A DNA stretch of 25,591 nt from Ruminococcus difficilis (GCF_016680995.1 NZ_JAEQMG010000091.1:1-25591), one strand, 5' to 3'; counted from the stretch's first letter, positions 7,518 to 15,961 are shown. Notes: generated by a model not told the origin, from the sequence alone. Program-made: numbers and translations.

Positions 7518-8696
7518 ATGTTAGTCGGAGTTGTCAGATGGTTCCGCGGCTATGTCGGCTTCACGGCGAAGGGCAGGTTTCCCGAGCGGCTGCTCAACCT
7601 CGCCGCCGTGCGCGGAGTTAATATCGCAGATCCCCGTCCGGTTGAAGGCGGAGTCAGCGGAATAATGTCGGTGTCCGATTACCGCCGCGTCCGTCCGCTC
7701 GCGAGGAAGGCAAGAGTCCGCATGAGGGTGACGAAGCGCCGCGGTCTGCCCTTCGCTGTTCGAAAGTACCGCGGCAGGCTCGGGCTGTTCGTCGGCGCGG
7801 CGCTGGGTGCGGTTCTTATCGCGGTGCTCTCGCAGTTTCTTTGGTCGTACCGTATCCTCGGCGCGGACAGCATGAGCGAGCAGCAGATACGACGCGTACT
7901 CGCCGAAAACGGAATATCGGTTGGCACGTATCTCGGCAATCTCGATGTTGAGCCGATAGAGCGGCATATCCTGCGCGACCTCGACGGTATAACGTGGGTC
8001 AGCGTCAATATTATGGGCTGCACCGCCGACGTCGAGGTGCGTCAGAAGGCTCAGAAGCCCGAGATACAGAGCATGGAGCCGTGCAATATAGTCGCGTCCG
8101 CCGACGGAGTGATCACAAAGCTCAAGGTGCGCGAGGGCTTTGCCACTGTCAAGGAGGGCAGCGGAGTCGCAAAGGGCGAGCTTATCGTCAGCGGCTTCAA
8201 CCCGACAAAGCAGGGAGGTGTGAGATATATGCACGCCGACGCGGATATCTACGCTGATGTTATTTCCAATAGAGAATTAAAAATTCCCAAACAGTACGAT
8301 TATTATTCTTTAACAGAAAATAAAATAGACCGCACGCGCCTGAGGTTCCTCTGGTTCGAGCTGCCCGCGTCGCTGAGCTTCGGAAGCTGCCTGTACCGCA
8401 CGGTGACAGTCCGCGACAATTCTCTCGTGCTCAACGGCACAGTCCTGCCTGTCGGAACGAGCGTTGAGACCTCGCATGAGCTCGAGCAAAAGCACGCCGC
8501 GACCGACAAGGCTGCTGCACGGGAGATTTTCCGAAACGACGAGCTGCTGTATGAGGCGTTTTCACGTCCCGACAGCCGGCCTGTAAGCCGCAGCCTGACC
8601 GTCAGCGAGAGCAAGGACGGCTTTTCCTGCGAATTCAACTGCGTATTCAATGAAAATATTGCCGAAACAGCCGAATTCAGCGTGACAGAGGACTGA
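7518..8696 (+). CDS. yqfD: Sporulation protein YqfD
   Basis: 392 aa, matching the YqfD family. The N-terminal about 80 residues are basic and cytoplasmic-looking, including V-R-W-F-R-G-Y-V and a run of Arg/Lys. One membrane helix lies at about residues 88-108, followed by a large extracytoplasmic part with I-L-G-A-D-S-M-S-E-Q-Q-I-R and I-T-W-V-S-V-N-I-M-G-C. The family is required for or associated with efficient sporulation; its biochemical role is not known. GAGGTGGGAG precedes ATG 7518. The stretch encoding about residues 250-275 is locally AT-rich but in frame, with no sign of disruption. The promoter of the next gene lies within its last codons. Confidence 0.92.
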   Translation: MLVGVVRWFRGYVGFTAKGRFPERLLNLAAVRGVNIADPRPVEGGVSGIMSVSDYRRVRPLARKARVRMRVTKRRGLPFAVRKYRGRLGLFVGAALGAVLIAVLSQFLWSYRILGADSMSEQQIRRVLAENGISVGTYLGNLDVEPIERHILRDLDGITWVSVNIMGCTADVEVRQKAQKPEIQSMEPCNIVASADGVITKLKVREGFATVKEGSGVAKGELIVSGFNPTKQGGVRYMHADADIYADVISNRELKIPKQYDYYSLTENKIDRTRLRFLWFELPASLSFGSCLYRTVTVRDNSLVLNGTVLPVGTSVETSHELEQKHAATDKAAAREIFRNDELLYEAFSRPDSRPVSRSLTVSESKDGFSCEFNCVFNENIAETAEFSVTED

Positions 8697-8710
8697 TTAT
8701 ATGTTACAAT
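8682..8710 (+). promoter_or_regulatory. Sigma-A promoter for ymdB inside the 3' end of yqfD
   Basis: GTGACA (8682-8687) and TACAAT (8705-8710) are exactly 17 bp apart, each one base from consensus. The -35 box lies within yqfD coding sequence. It would give ymdB vegetative expression independent of the sigma-E-type operon upstream. A 5-bp GCGGA/TCCGC hairpin at 8718-8732 lies in the leader without a U-run. Confidence 0.65.
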
Positions 8711-8753
8711 AAAAAAAGCGGAGCTTTTCCGCACCGAAACGGAGGCTTAATTT

Positions 8754-9527
8754 ATGCGAATTTTATGTATCGGCGACGTGGTAGGCAGCGCGGGCTGTCA
8801 ATTTCTGCGCTCGAAGCTGCCCGCGCTCAAGCGGTTCCACGGAGTTGATCTGGTAATATGCAACGGCGAGAACTCAGCCGACGGCAACGGAATAACGCCG
8901 CAGTCGGCGCAGTATCTCTTTGACAGCGGCGTCGACGCGCTCACCCTCGGCAACCATACCTTCCGCCGCAGGGAGGTCTATGAGCTGCTCGACGAAAATC
9001 CCTTCATAGTCCGACCCGCAAACTACCCCTCAAAGTCCACGCCCGGCAAGGGGATTATCAACATCGACACCGGCAGGCGGATCGTCACGCTCATTAACCT
9101 CATGGGCAATCTCGGCGTCGAGGACGGACTCGAGAACGCCTTTGAGTGCGCGGACAGAATGCTCGAGCAGGCTGAGAGCAAAATCATCATCGTCGACTTT
9201 CACGCCGAGACCACGAGCGAGAAGCGCGCGATGGGATATTATCTCGACGGCAGGGTTTCGGCTATGTTCGGCACACACACCCACGTTCAGACCTCGGACG
9301 CTCAGGTTCTCCCGAAGGGCACGGGCTACATCACCGACGTCGGAATGACGGGAGTTATCCACTCAGTCCTCGGCGTAAAAACCGAAATAATCATCAACCG
9401 CCTCAAAACCAAGCTGCCCGAGCGGTTCGAGCAGGCAGCGGGCAAGTGCTCGATGGAGGCTGTGCTGTTCGAAGTTGATGACAAAAGCGGAAAGTGCGTA
9501 ACTGCTGAAAGTTTGCGCATAGAGTAA
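8754..9527 (+). CDS. ymdB: YmdB-family metallophosphoesterase (TIGR00282)
   Basis: 257-aa cytoplasmic metallophosphoesterase. Metal-binding residues in the expected order: D8 (I-G-D-V-V-G), E39/N40 (N-G-E-N-S-A-D-G), N67/H68 (L-G-N-H-T), H150 (D-F-H-A-E-T-T-S-E-K), and H175/H177 (G-T-H-T-H-V-Q-T). B. subtilis YmdB hydrolyses cyclic nucleotides and affects biofilm and motility decisions; that this one does the same is inference. ATG 8754 follows CGGAGG at good spacing. It lacks the common upstream partner RNase Y here and instead follows yqfD with its own promoter. Confidence 0.93.
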   Translation: MRILCIGDVVGSAGCQFLRSKLPALKRFHGVDLVICNGENSADGNGITPQSAQYLFDSGVDALTLGNHTFRRREVYELLDENPFIVRPANYPSKSTPGKGIINIDTGRRIVTLINLMGNLGVEDGLENAFECADRMLEQAESKIIIVDFHAETTSEKRAMGYYLDGRVSAMFGTHTHVQTSDAQVLPKGTGYITDVGMTGVIHSVLGVKTEIIINRLKTKLPERFEQAAGKCSMEAVLFEVDDKSGKCVTAESLRIE

Positions 9528-9571
9528 TAAAATTTTACAGAGAAAATACGTATTAATATCTGTTTTAACTA

Positions 9572-9600
9572 TTGAAAAATTTGCAGAAACCTTGTATAAT
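9572..9600 (+). promoter_or_regulatory. Sigma-A promoter for fakA
   Basis: TTGAAA (9572-9577) and perfect TATAAT (9595-9600) with a 17-bp spacer in an AT-rich intergenic region. Transcription would start near 9607 and give a leader of about 50 nt before ATG 9657. No convincing riboswitch fold is seen in it. Confidence 0.85.
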
Positions 9601-9656
9601 AGGTATGTTTGATAGAATGTCATTTTTCTTATGTTTACAAAAAGGACGTGCAGCTT

Positions 9657-11309
9657 ATGATTAACGGTGAGATGCTAAAGCAGGCAATTATCTCCGGCGC
9701 CCACAATATCAGCGCCCAGAAGAATCACATCAACGATCTCAATATCTTCCCCGTACCCGACGGCGACACAGGTACAAATATGTCGATGACCGTAATGGCG
9801 GCGGCGAAGGCTCTCGAGGACTGCGACAGCACAAACGCGGGCGAGGTAGCTCAGCTTGCAGCAAAGGCGATGCTTCGCGGCGCGAGAGGCAACTCGGGCG
9901 TAATCACCTCGATCCTGTTCCGCGGCTTTGGTCAGGGACTCAAGGACATGGAGGAGGTCAACGGCAAGAACATTGCCGCAGCTCTCGGAATCGGCGTTGA
10001 CGCTGCCTACAAGGCGGTAACGAAGCCTGCCGAGGGTACTATCCTCACTGTAGCCCGCATGGCATACGAGGCAGGCGTTGAGGCTTCCAAGGAGAACCAC
10101 AACGCGCTCTATGTATGGCAGACCATCGTCAACAAGGCAAACGACGCACTGGCTCTCACTCCCGAGCTTCTCCCTGTACTCAAGAAGGCGGGCGTAGTAG
10201 ACGCGGGCGGCAAGGGTCTTTGCACGATCTTCGAGGGCATGCTCACCTTCTTCCGCGACGGCGAGGTAATTCCCTACGAGGAGACAACAGCTCCTACGGT
10301 CGATACCTTCGAGAGCGCTGCGGCTGAGTTTGACGACGACATCGAATTCACATACTGCACTGAAATCATCGTCGGCAGAGATACCGAGTGCACACTCGAT
10401 CCCGACGACCTTCGCACATATTTACAGACGATCGGCGACTGCGTAGTCGTAGTCAACGACGAGGAGATCATCAAGGTTCACGTTCACACCGAGACTCCTA
10501 ACGTAGTTCTCGAGCAGGGTCTTACATACGGCCAGCTCTTAGCCGTCAAGGTTGAGAACATGAAGGAGCAGCACAAGAATGCCAAGAAGGCAAGCAAGAA
10601 GTCCAAGAAGGCGAAAAAGGAGAAGTTCGAGTTCGCAGAGCCCACTGAGGATATCGGATTTGTCGCAGTCGCGGCAGGCGAGGGCATGAAGAACCTCTTC
10701 AAGGAGCTTGGCTGCGTCAACGTCGTATCGGGCGGACAGAGCATGAACCCCAGCACCGACGATATCTACGAGGCTGTTCTCGCGACGCCTGCGAAGAACG
10801 TCATCGTGCTTCCCAATAACAAGAACATCATTCTCGCGGCTGAGCAGACCGTGCCCATGGTCAACGACAGAAACGTCATCATCGTTCCCACCAGAACGAT
10901 TCCGCAGGGCATGACTGCGCTTCTCAACTTCGACCCCGAGATTTCCGCCGACAGCAACGCCCAGCTGATGATGGACGCGGCTCGCAACGTCGGAACGGGA
11001 CTTGTAACCTTTGCGGCGCGCAACAGCGAGTTCGGCGGCAAGAAGATCAAGGAAGGCGACATCATCGCCCTCGAGAACGGCAAGCTCACCATCACCGAGA
11101 AGAGCGCCGTCAAGGCTCTCGTAAAGCTCGCCAAGAGCATGGTTACCCGCGACACCTCGTTCATCACCCTGATTTACGGCGAGGACGTCGAGGAGGAGGA
11201 CGCTCAGAAGGCGTTTGACGAGCTTCAGGACAAGTTCGGCTCACGCGCGGACATCTCTCTCGTCAAAGGCGACCAGCCCGTTTACTACTTCATTCTCAGC
11301 ATCGAGTAA
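9657..11309 (+). CDS. fakA: Fatty acid kinase catalytic subunit FakA (DAK2/YloV family)
   Basis: 550 aa. FakA phosphorylates fatty acids held by FakB proteins, feeding acyl-phosphate to phospholipid synthesis. The N-terminal DhaL/DAK2 nucleotide-binding domain begins M-I-N-G-E-M-L-K and carries P-D-G-D-T-G-T-N-M (34-42) and R-G-A-R-G-N-S-G-V; the C-terminal half matches the FakA/YloV family (residue about 325 onward). ATG 9657 is chosen over the upstream TTG at 9609 because of AAAAAGGACG and the conserved N-terminus. A Lys-rich linker (about 302-323) joins the two halves. The usual upstream partner asp23/yloU is absent, and recG follows as in many Firmicutes. It has its own promoter and terminator. 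Confidence 0.92.
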   Translation: MINGEMLKQAIISGAHNISAQKNHINDLNIFPVPDGDTGTNMSMTVMAAAKALEDCDSTNAGEVAQLAAKAMLRGARGNSGVITSILFRGFGQGLKDMEEVNGKNIAAALGIGVDAAYKAVTKPAEGTILTVARMAYEAGVEASKENHNALYVWQTIVNKANDALALTPELLPVLKKAGVVDAGGKGLCTIFEGMLTFFRDGEVIPYEETTAPTVDTFESAAAEFDDDIEFTYCTEIIVGRDTECTLDPDDLRTYLQTIGDCVVVVNDEEIIKVHVHTETPNVVLEQGLTYGQLLAVKVENMKEQHKNAKKASKKSKKAKKEKFEFAEPTEDIGFVAVAAGEGMKNLFKELGCVNVVSGGQSMNPSTDDIYEAVLATPAKNVIVLPNNKNIILAAEQTVPMVNDRNVIIVPTRTIPQGMTALLNFDPEISADSNAQLMMDAARNVGTGLVTFAARNSEFGGKKIKEGDIIALENGKLTITEKSAVKALVKLAKSMVTRDTSFITLIYGEDVEEEDAQKAFDELQDKFGSRADISLVKGDQPVYYFILSIE

Positions 11310-11325
11310 TTTCAACAGAATATTG

Positions 11326-11368
11326 CGGTCAGCGTCCGGCGGTGATTCGCCTATGCTGACCGTTTTTT
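11326..11368 (+). terminator. Intrinsic terminator of fakA
   Basis: CGGTCAGC (11326-11333) pairs with GCTGACCG (11355-11362), enclosing a second GGCG/CGCC stem in the loop, and six Ts follow (11363-11368). It separates fakA from recG. Confidence 0.85.
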
Positions 11369-11384
11369 ATTACCAACTAAAAAA

Positions 11385-11437
11385 TCGGAGCGCAAGCGAC
11401 CCGAAATTTTCCATTTTTCATTTTCGATTTTCAATTA
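11385..11437 (+). repeat. Dispersed intergenic repeat, copy A
   Basis: Core TCGGAGCGCAAGCGACCCGA (11385-11404) can fold as an imperfect hairpin and is followed by AAATTTTCC and a tail of TTTTCAT/TTTTCAAT units ending CAATTA. Near-identical sequence recurs at 15479 and 18031 in the same orientation. This copy fills the space between the fakA terminator and the recG start codon and has displaced any recognisable ribosome site for recG. Confidence 0.8.
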
Positions 11438-11443
11438 AAAACT

Positions 11444-13489
11444 ATGCCATCTTTATTCAAAACACCCGTTTCCGCTCTTTCGGGGGTGGGGCCAAAGCGA
11501 GCCGAGCAGTTTGAAAAGCTCGGAATATCCTCAGTCGGCGAGCTGATACAGTTCTATCCCCGAGCCTACGAGGACTGGAGCGAGGTCACGCCCATCGCCG
11601 ATATCACCGAAGAGGGCACCTACTGCGTCAAGGCGGTTGTCGGCTCCGCGGTATCAAACACGATGCTCGCGGGCGGAAGGTTCATATGCAAGACCACCGT
11701 CTACGACGACACGGGCACCGTAAAGCTCGTCTTTTTCAATAACAAGTACATAAGCCAGATGCTCGCCTACGGAGCGGAATATTTCTTTTACGGAAAAATA
11801 ACCTTCGACAGCTACGGCTCCCAGATGGTCGCTCCCGCGTTTTCACCGGCGCGTCAGGGGCCTCATATCCACCCTGTTTACCGTTCTACCGCGGGGCTGA
11901 ATTCAAAGACAATAGAGGGTGCGGTGCAGAAGTCGCTGAAAATGCTGCCCGAAACGGTCGGCGATCCGCTGCCCGAGGGTATCAGGAAGAAGTTCGACCT
12001 CTGCGGACTGCGAAAGGCGATAGAGGATATCCATTTTCCCAAAACAACCGCCGACCTCGAGTACGCGCGCAGAAGGCTCGTCACCGAGGAGCTTGTCGTG
12101 CTCAATCTCGGAATGCGCAGCCTGCGCGACCACAGCCGCACGCTCAGCGGCGTGAAGATACACGAGGACTTCTCCGCTCAGTTCGAAGAGCTGCTTCCGT
12201 TTGAGCTGACGGGCGCGCAGAAGAGGGCGATTGCCGACTGCGTTAACGATATGCTCAGTAAGCCGTCCCAGATGAACCGCCTTGTACAGGGCGACGTCGG
12301 CTCGGGCAAGACGGCGGTTGCCGCGTCGGTCTGCTTCACCGTGATAAAGAACGGCTTTCAGGCGGCGTTCATGGCGCCGACCGAGATTCTCGCTGCACAG
12401 CACTACGAGACCTTCCAAAAGCTCTTGGAGGGTACGGGAGTCACTGTCGGACTGCTGACAGGCTCACTCAGGGAGAGCGATAAGAAGCGCGTCCGCTCAG
12501 GCCTCGCCGACGGCACGATACAGCTCGTGATCGGCACTCACGCGCTTATCACCGACAAGACGGAGTTCAATAATCTCGGACTTGCGGTAACCGACGAACA
12601 GCACCGATTCGGAGTCGCACAGCGCGCGAAGCTGCTTTCAAAGGGCGACAATCCGCACCTGCTAGTAATGAGCGCGACGCCGATTCCACGCACACTCGGG
12701 CTGATAATCTTCGGCGACCTCGATATCTCGGTAATCGACGAGCTTCCGCCAAACCGAAAGCCCGTCCGCACGGTTCTGCTGCCTGCATCGGGACGCGGCA
12801 GGATATATAAGTTTATCCGCGAGGAGGTCTCGCGCGGCAGGCAGGCGTACATCGTCTGTCCGCTCGTCGAGGAGGGCGAGCTCGAGGGCGTAGCCTCAGC
12901 CGAGGAGTACGCCGCCGAGCTGATGCTAAAGTACTTCCCCGATATACCCGTCGGCGTGGTTCACGGAAAGCTCAAGCCCGCCGAAAAGGACGCCGTCATG
13001 GACGGTTTTGCCAGGAATGAATACAAAATACTCGTCGCGACAACCGTGATCGAAGTCGGGGTTGACGTTCCGAACGCCTCTGTCATGCTCATAGAAAACG
13101 CCGAGCGGTTCGGGCTTTCTCAGCTCCACCAGCTCCGCGGCCGCGTCGGCAGAGGAGATGCGCAGTCCTTCTGCGTGATGATAAGCGACCGCATGAATCA
13201 GGTCACGCGTCAGCGTCTGGAGGTCATGTGCTCGACCAACGACGGCTTCAAAATCGCCGACGAGGACTTGAAAATGCGCGGACCGGGCGACTTCTTCGGA
13301 GAGCGCCAGCACGGACTTCCGCAGCTCGCCATAGCCGATTTTGCCGATACGAAGAGCCTCGAGCTCTCGCAGAAGATCGCCGACGAGATCATGTTCCGAT
13401 ACAAAGACCTCCGCAGCGATGAGCTTCGGCTGCTCAACGCCGAAATCGACAGGCTGTTCAGCCGCGGCGGTCACAATACGATGAATTAG
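11444..13489 (+). CDS. recG: ATP-dependent DNA helicase RecG
   Basis: 681-aa superfamily 2 helicase that remodels stalled replication forks and Holliday junctions. N-terminal wedge domain with S-G-V-G-P-K-R-A (13-20), Walker A G-D-V-G-S-G-K-T (283-290), the family DExH box D-E-Q-H-R-F-G (384-390), S-A-T-P-I-P-R-T-L, and the C-terminal L-H-Q-L-R-G-R-V-G-R. ATG 11444 matches the conserved family start (P-V-S-A-L-S-G-V-G), but no Shine-Dalgarno is present: the upstream 18 bases are the AT-rich tail of a dispersed repeat. The next gene's ribosome site overlaps the recG stop. Confidence 0.97.
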   Translation: MPSLFKTPVSALSGVGPKRAEQFEKLGISSVGELIQFYPRAYEDWSEVTPIADITEEGTYCVKAVVGSAVSNTMLAGGRFICKTTVYDDTGTVKLVFFNNKYISQMLAYGAEYFFYGKITFDSYGSQMVAPAFSPARQGPHIHPVYRSTAGLNSKTIEGAVQKSLKMLPETVGDPLPEGIRKKFDLCGLRKAIEDIHFPKTTADLEYARRRLVTEELVVLNLGMRSLRDHSRTLSGVKIHEDFSAQFEELLPFELTGAQKRAIADCVNDMLSKPSQMNRLVQGDVGSGKTAVAASVCFTVIKNGFQAAFMAPTEILAAQHYETFQKLLEGTGVTVGLLTGSLRESDKKRVRSGLADGTIQLVIGTHALITDKTEFNNLGLAVTDEQHRFGVAQRAKLLSKGDNPHLLVMSATPIPRTLGLIIFGDLDISVIDELPPNRKPVRTVLLPASGRGRIYKFIREEVSRGRQAYIVCPLVEEGELEGVASAEEYAAELMLKYFPDIPVGVVHGKLKPAEKDAVMDGFARNEYKILVATTVIEVGVDVPNASVMLIENAERFGLSQLHQLRGRVGRGDAQSFCVMISDRMNQVTRQRLEVMCSTNDGFKIADEDLKMRGPGDFFGERQHGLPQLAIADFADTKSLELSQKIADEIMFRYKDLRSDELRLLNAEIDRLFSRGGHNTMN

Positions 13490-13499
13490 GAGTGAGTAT

Positions 13500-14840
13500 A
13501 TGAAAAAGTTCATTTGCGTACTGTGCGCGCTCTGTGTGCTGCTCGGTGCGGCGACCCTGCCCGCAGGCGCAATCAGCTTCTCAAACAACGTCGTCACCCG
13601 CTCAAAGTCGATTCTCATGGTTAACCGCGACATCGGTCAGGTTGTGTTTGAGCAGGACGCCGACGAGAAGCGCTATCCGGCATCTACCACCAAGATAATG
13701 ACCTACATCGTCGCCTACGAGCACATCGACGACATCGAAAACACCCGTATCCCGATCAAGAAGTCGGTTCTCGACAAGCTCAAGGGCACCGACAGTTCCT
13801 CCGCGAACCTTGCCGACCACGTGGGCAAGAAGATGAGCGCGATCGACCTGCTCTATTCGATGATGGTACCCTCGGGCAACGACGCGGCGCTGACTCTCGC
13901 AGATTACGTCGGCGACGGCGATATCGACAAGTTCGTCGACATGATGAATGAGAAGGCAGACGAGCTCGGCTGCGAGAACACCCACTTCATGAATCCCGAC
14001 GGTCTCCACGACGACGACCACTACACCACAGCGCGCGACCTCTACAAAATCACCACCTACGCGCTGACGCTGCCGCACTTTTTCGAGATATCGAATACCA
14101 CGGAGTACAAGTGCGAGGGTGACGAATACGCCCTGACCACCACAAACTACCTGATTGACCAGTACCGCGGCGGCGAGTATTACTACCAGTACGCCGAGGG
14201 CGTCAAGACAGGTACCACAGATGAAGCAGGCCGCTGTCTTGTCACCACCGCCTCAGCCGACGGCAACTCATATATCCTTATCCTTCTCGGCGCTCCGTAC
14301 AAGGCGGGCGAGATGGAGGAGTACTACACCTTCACCGACGCTGCCGATTTGTTCCGCTGGGCGCTCGTTGACCTCCAGATGCAGACGATCAAGTCCACCC
14401 AGACTCCGATCTGCGAGGCAAAGGTCAAGCTCGCCTGGGGCAGGGACAAGGTGACCCTCGTTCCCGAGAAGAACCTCAATGCCGTAATGCCAAAGGATCT
14501 GACGCCTGAGAATATCGTTGTTGAAACCAATGTTGACGAGGTGATATCCGCTCCTCTCAGGACAGATACGCCCGTAGGTACCGCGGCAGTCTACTACGTC
14601 GACACAAAGACAGGCGACAAGCAGATCGTAGCTACGGTAAACCTCGTGCCATCTGAGAATCTCGACCGCAGCGGAATCCTCGCGGTGCTCGACGTAATCG
14701 GCACGATCTTCCGGTCCTACTGGTTCATTGTCATTATTGTGGCGATCCTGCTCATCCTTGCAGGCTACGTCATCGCAGGCAAGATCCACCGCAACAGACA
14801 GAGAAAGAGAAGGAAGGTCAAGAAGTACCGCAACTTCTGA
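13500..14840 (+). CDS. D-alanyl-D-alanine carboxypeptidase (PBP5/DacF type)
   Basis: 446-aa serine-type DD-carboxypeptidase (peptidase S11) that trims the terminal D-Ala of peptidoglycan stem peptides outside the membrane. A signal peptide spans about residues 1-24 (ends P-A-G-A). Active-site motifs are S62-T-T-K65, S125-G-N127 and K236-T-G238. It ends with a hydrophobic helix (about 405-428) and a very basic tail (R-K-R-R-K-V-K-K), so it is anchored at the C-terminus by a true membrane helix rather than only an amphipathic one. AGGAGTGA overlaps the recG stop, indicating coupling with recG. DacF and DacB are sporulation-linked in Bacillus; whether this one is vegetative or sporulation-specific is not resolved. 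Confidence 0.92.
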   Translation: MKKFICVLCALCVLLGAATLPAGAISFSNNVVTRSKSILMVNRDIGQVVFEQDADEKRYPASTTKIMTYIVAYEHIDDIENTRIPIKKSVLDKLKGTDSSSANLADHVGKKMSAIDLLYSMMVPSGNDAALTLADYVGDGDIDKFVDMMNEKADELGCENTHFMNPDGLHDDDHYTTARDLYKITTYALTLPHFFEISNTTEYKCEGDEYALTTTNYLIDQYRGGEYYYQYAEGVKTGTTDEAGRCLVTTASADGNSYILILLGAPYKAGEMEEYYTFTDAADLFRWALVDLQMQTIKSTQTPICEAKVKLAWGRDKVTLVPEKNLNAVMPKDLTPENIVVETNVDEVISAPLRTDTPVGTAAVYYVDTKTGDKQIVATVNLVPSENLDRSGILAVLDVIGTIFRSYWFIVIIVAILLILAGYVIAGKIHRNRQRKRRKVKKYRNF

Positions 14841-14867
14841 TGTAATTAAATTGTAAACAATATGTAG

Positions 14868-14896
14868 TTGTAATTCACAACATCTTGTGGTATAAT
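14868..14896 (+). promoter_or_regulatory. Sigma-A promoter for nrdR
   Basis: TTGTAA (14868-14873) and perfect TATAAT (14891-14896), 17 bp apart, with an extended -10 TGG (14888-14890). The spacer is filled by the candidate NrdR box described separately. The leader is about 50 nt. Confidence 0.75.
14875..14890. promoter_or_regulatory. Candidate NrdR box overlapping the nrdR promoter
   Basis: TCACAACATCTTGTGG matches the NrdR-box consensus acaCwAtATaTwGtgt at 12 of 16 positions, including every strongly conserved base (C4, A6, A8, T9, T11, G13), and is a near-perfect inverted repeat CACAA-CATC-TTGTG. Binding would cover the spacer between -35 and -10 and repress nrdR. NrdR boxes often occur in pairs about three helical turns apart; I could not find a good second one. 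Confidence 0.5.
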
Positions 14897-14952
14897 TTCT
14901 TTATGGAATTATTATAAGAAAATATAGTATCACAAAGACGGGGTGACAGGTT

Positions 14953-15411
14953 ATGAAATGTCCATATTGCAGCTTTGAGGAGAGCAAGGTTATCGACTCG
15001 CGATCGGCGGACGACGGAGAGAGGATCCGCCGCCGCAGGGAATGCCTGAAATGCGGCAAGCGCTTCACCACCCATGAGGTGATCGAAACCGTTCCGATCA
15101 TCGTCGTAAAGCGCGACAAGTCCCGCGAGGTGTTCGACCGCAACAAGCTCACCGCGGGCATTCTCCGCGCCTGTGAAAAGCGCCCTGTATCACTCACTCA
15201 GATCGAGGAAATGGTCGACAGGATAGAGGCGAAGATCCAGAGCATGCTCGACCGCGAGATCACAACCCGCCAGATAGGCGAGCTCGCGATGGAGGAGCTG
15301 AAGACAGTCGACGAGGTATCCTACGTGCGCTTTGCGTCGGTTTACCGCCAGTTCAAGGACATCAACACCTTCCTCGAGGAGCTCAACAAGCTGCTCACCG
15401 AGAAACAGTAA
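14953..15411 (+). CDS. nrdR: Transcriptional repressor NrdR
   Basis: 152 aa. NrdR is an ATP/dATP-sensing repressor of ribonucleotide reductase genes. N-terminal zinc ribbon with C3/C6 and C31/C34 (M-K-C-P-Y-C and [11 protein letters not shown]), then an ATP-cone domain with V-K-R-D, F-D-R-N-K-L, and S-Y-V-R-F-A-S-V-Y near the end. ATG 14953 is preceded by GGGGTGACAGG. It has its own promoter with a possible NrdR box, and a perfect terminator follows. No nrd genes are in the window, so its main targets lie elsewhere. Confidence 0.97.
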   Translation: MKCPYCSFEESKVIDSRSADDGERIRRRRECLKCGKRFTTHEVIETVPIIVVKRDKSREVFDRNKLTAGILRACEKRPVSLTQIEEMVDRIEAKIQSMLDREITTRQIGELAMEELKTVDEVSYVRFASVYRQFKDINTFLEELNKLLTEKQ

Positions 15412-15430
15412 TACTATTTAAAGAGCAAAG

Positions 15431-15454
15431 GCCGCCCGATCGGGCGGCTTTTTT
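15431..15454 (+). terminator. Intrinsic terminator of nrdR
   Basis: GCCGCCC/GGGCGGC perfect 7-bp GC stem around a GATC loop (15431-15448) followed by six Ts. Confidence 0.92.
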
Positions 15455-15478
15455 GGTTGTTGAAATGAAAAATAAAAA

Positions 15479-15525
15479 TCGGAGCGAAGCGACCCTTAAT
15501 TTTCCATTTTCAATTTTCAATTATC
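15479..15525 (+). repeat. Dispersed intergenic repeat, copy B
   Basis: TCGGAGCGAAGCGACCC followed by TTAATTTTCC and the TTTTCAAT-rich tail. It differs from copies A and C by loss of one base in the loop and of the closing CGAA. It lies between the nrdR terminator and rnhA, and its tail reaches the rnhA stop codon (15524-15526 on the complement). Confidence 0.75.
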
Positions 15526-15961
15526 AAGAAAACTTCTTCGCCTGAGCGACAGCGAGCCTGTCGCATCGTTCGTTTTCGGGGTGACCGGCGTGACCCTTGA
15601 CCCAGTTTATCTCGACCTGATGCCTGTCATACTGCCTGAGCAGCCTTTCCCAGAGGTCGGGATTCTGAGCCTTTTCCTTCTTGTTGCGCATCCAGCCCTG
15701 AGCCTGCCACTTCTTTGCCCAGCCGAGCTTGAGCGCGTTGCAGACGTACTGCGAGTCGCTGTACAGCTCGACCTCGCAAGGCTCCTTTAGCGCCTCCAGC
15801 GCGAAAATCACCGCGCATAGCTCCATGCGGTTGTTGGTGGTTTCACGCTCGCCGCCCGAAAGCTCCTTTTCCACTCCGTTGTACCTCAGTACGGCGCCCC
15901 AGCCTCCGGGGCCGGGATTGCCGCTGCACGCTCCGTCCGTATAGACCTGAACTCTTTTCAT
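15524..15961 (-). CDS. rnhA: Ribonuclease HI
   Basis: 145-aa RNase H1 that cleaves the RNA strand of RNA-DNA hybrids (R-loops, primer remnants). Catalytic residues D9 ([11 protein letters not shown]), E47 (N-N-R-M-E-L), D69 (Y-S-D-S-Q-Y), D134 (E-R-C-D-R-L-A), with H124 in the flexible loop. The basic handle W-A-K-K-W with W-M-R-N-K-K-E-K is present, as in E. coli. ATG 15961 is chosen over an in-frame start at 15991 because AGAAGGAGATAC is ideally placed. It is the only minus-strand gene in the right two-thirds of the window and stands alone, divergent from RNase J. No convincing promoter was found for it. Confidence 0.96.
   Translation of the reverse strand: MKRVQVYTDGACSGNPGPGGWGAVLRYNGVEKELSGGERETTNNRMELCAVIFALEALKEPCEVELYSDSQYVCNALKLGWAKKWQAQGWMRNKKEKAQNPDLWERLLRQYDRHQVEINWVKGHAGHPENERCDRLAVAQAKKFS

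Noticed and set aside
8711..8735. Terminator after yqfD (GCGGA/TCCGC)
   Set aside because: Short stem, no T-run after it, and it lies downstream of the ymdB promoter in the leader.
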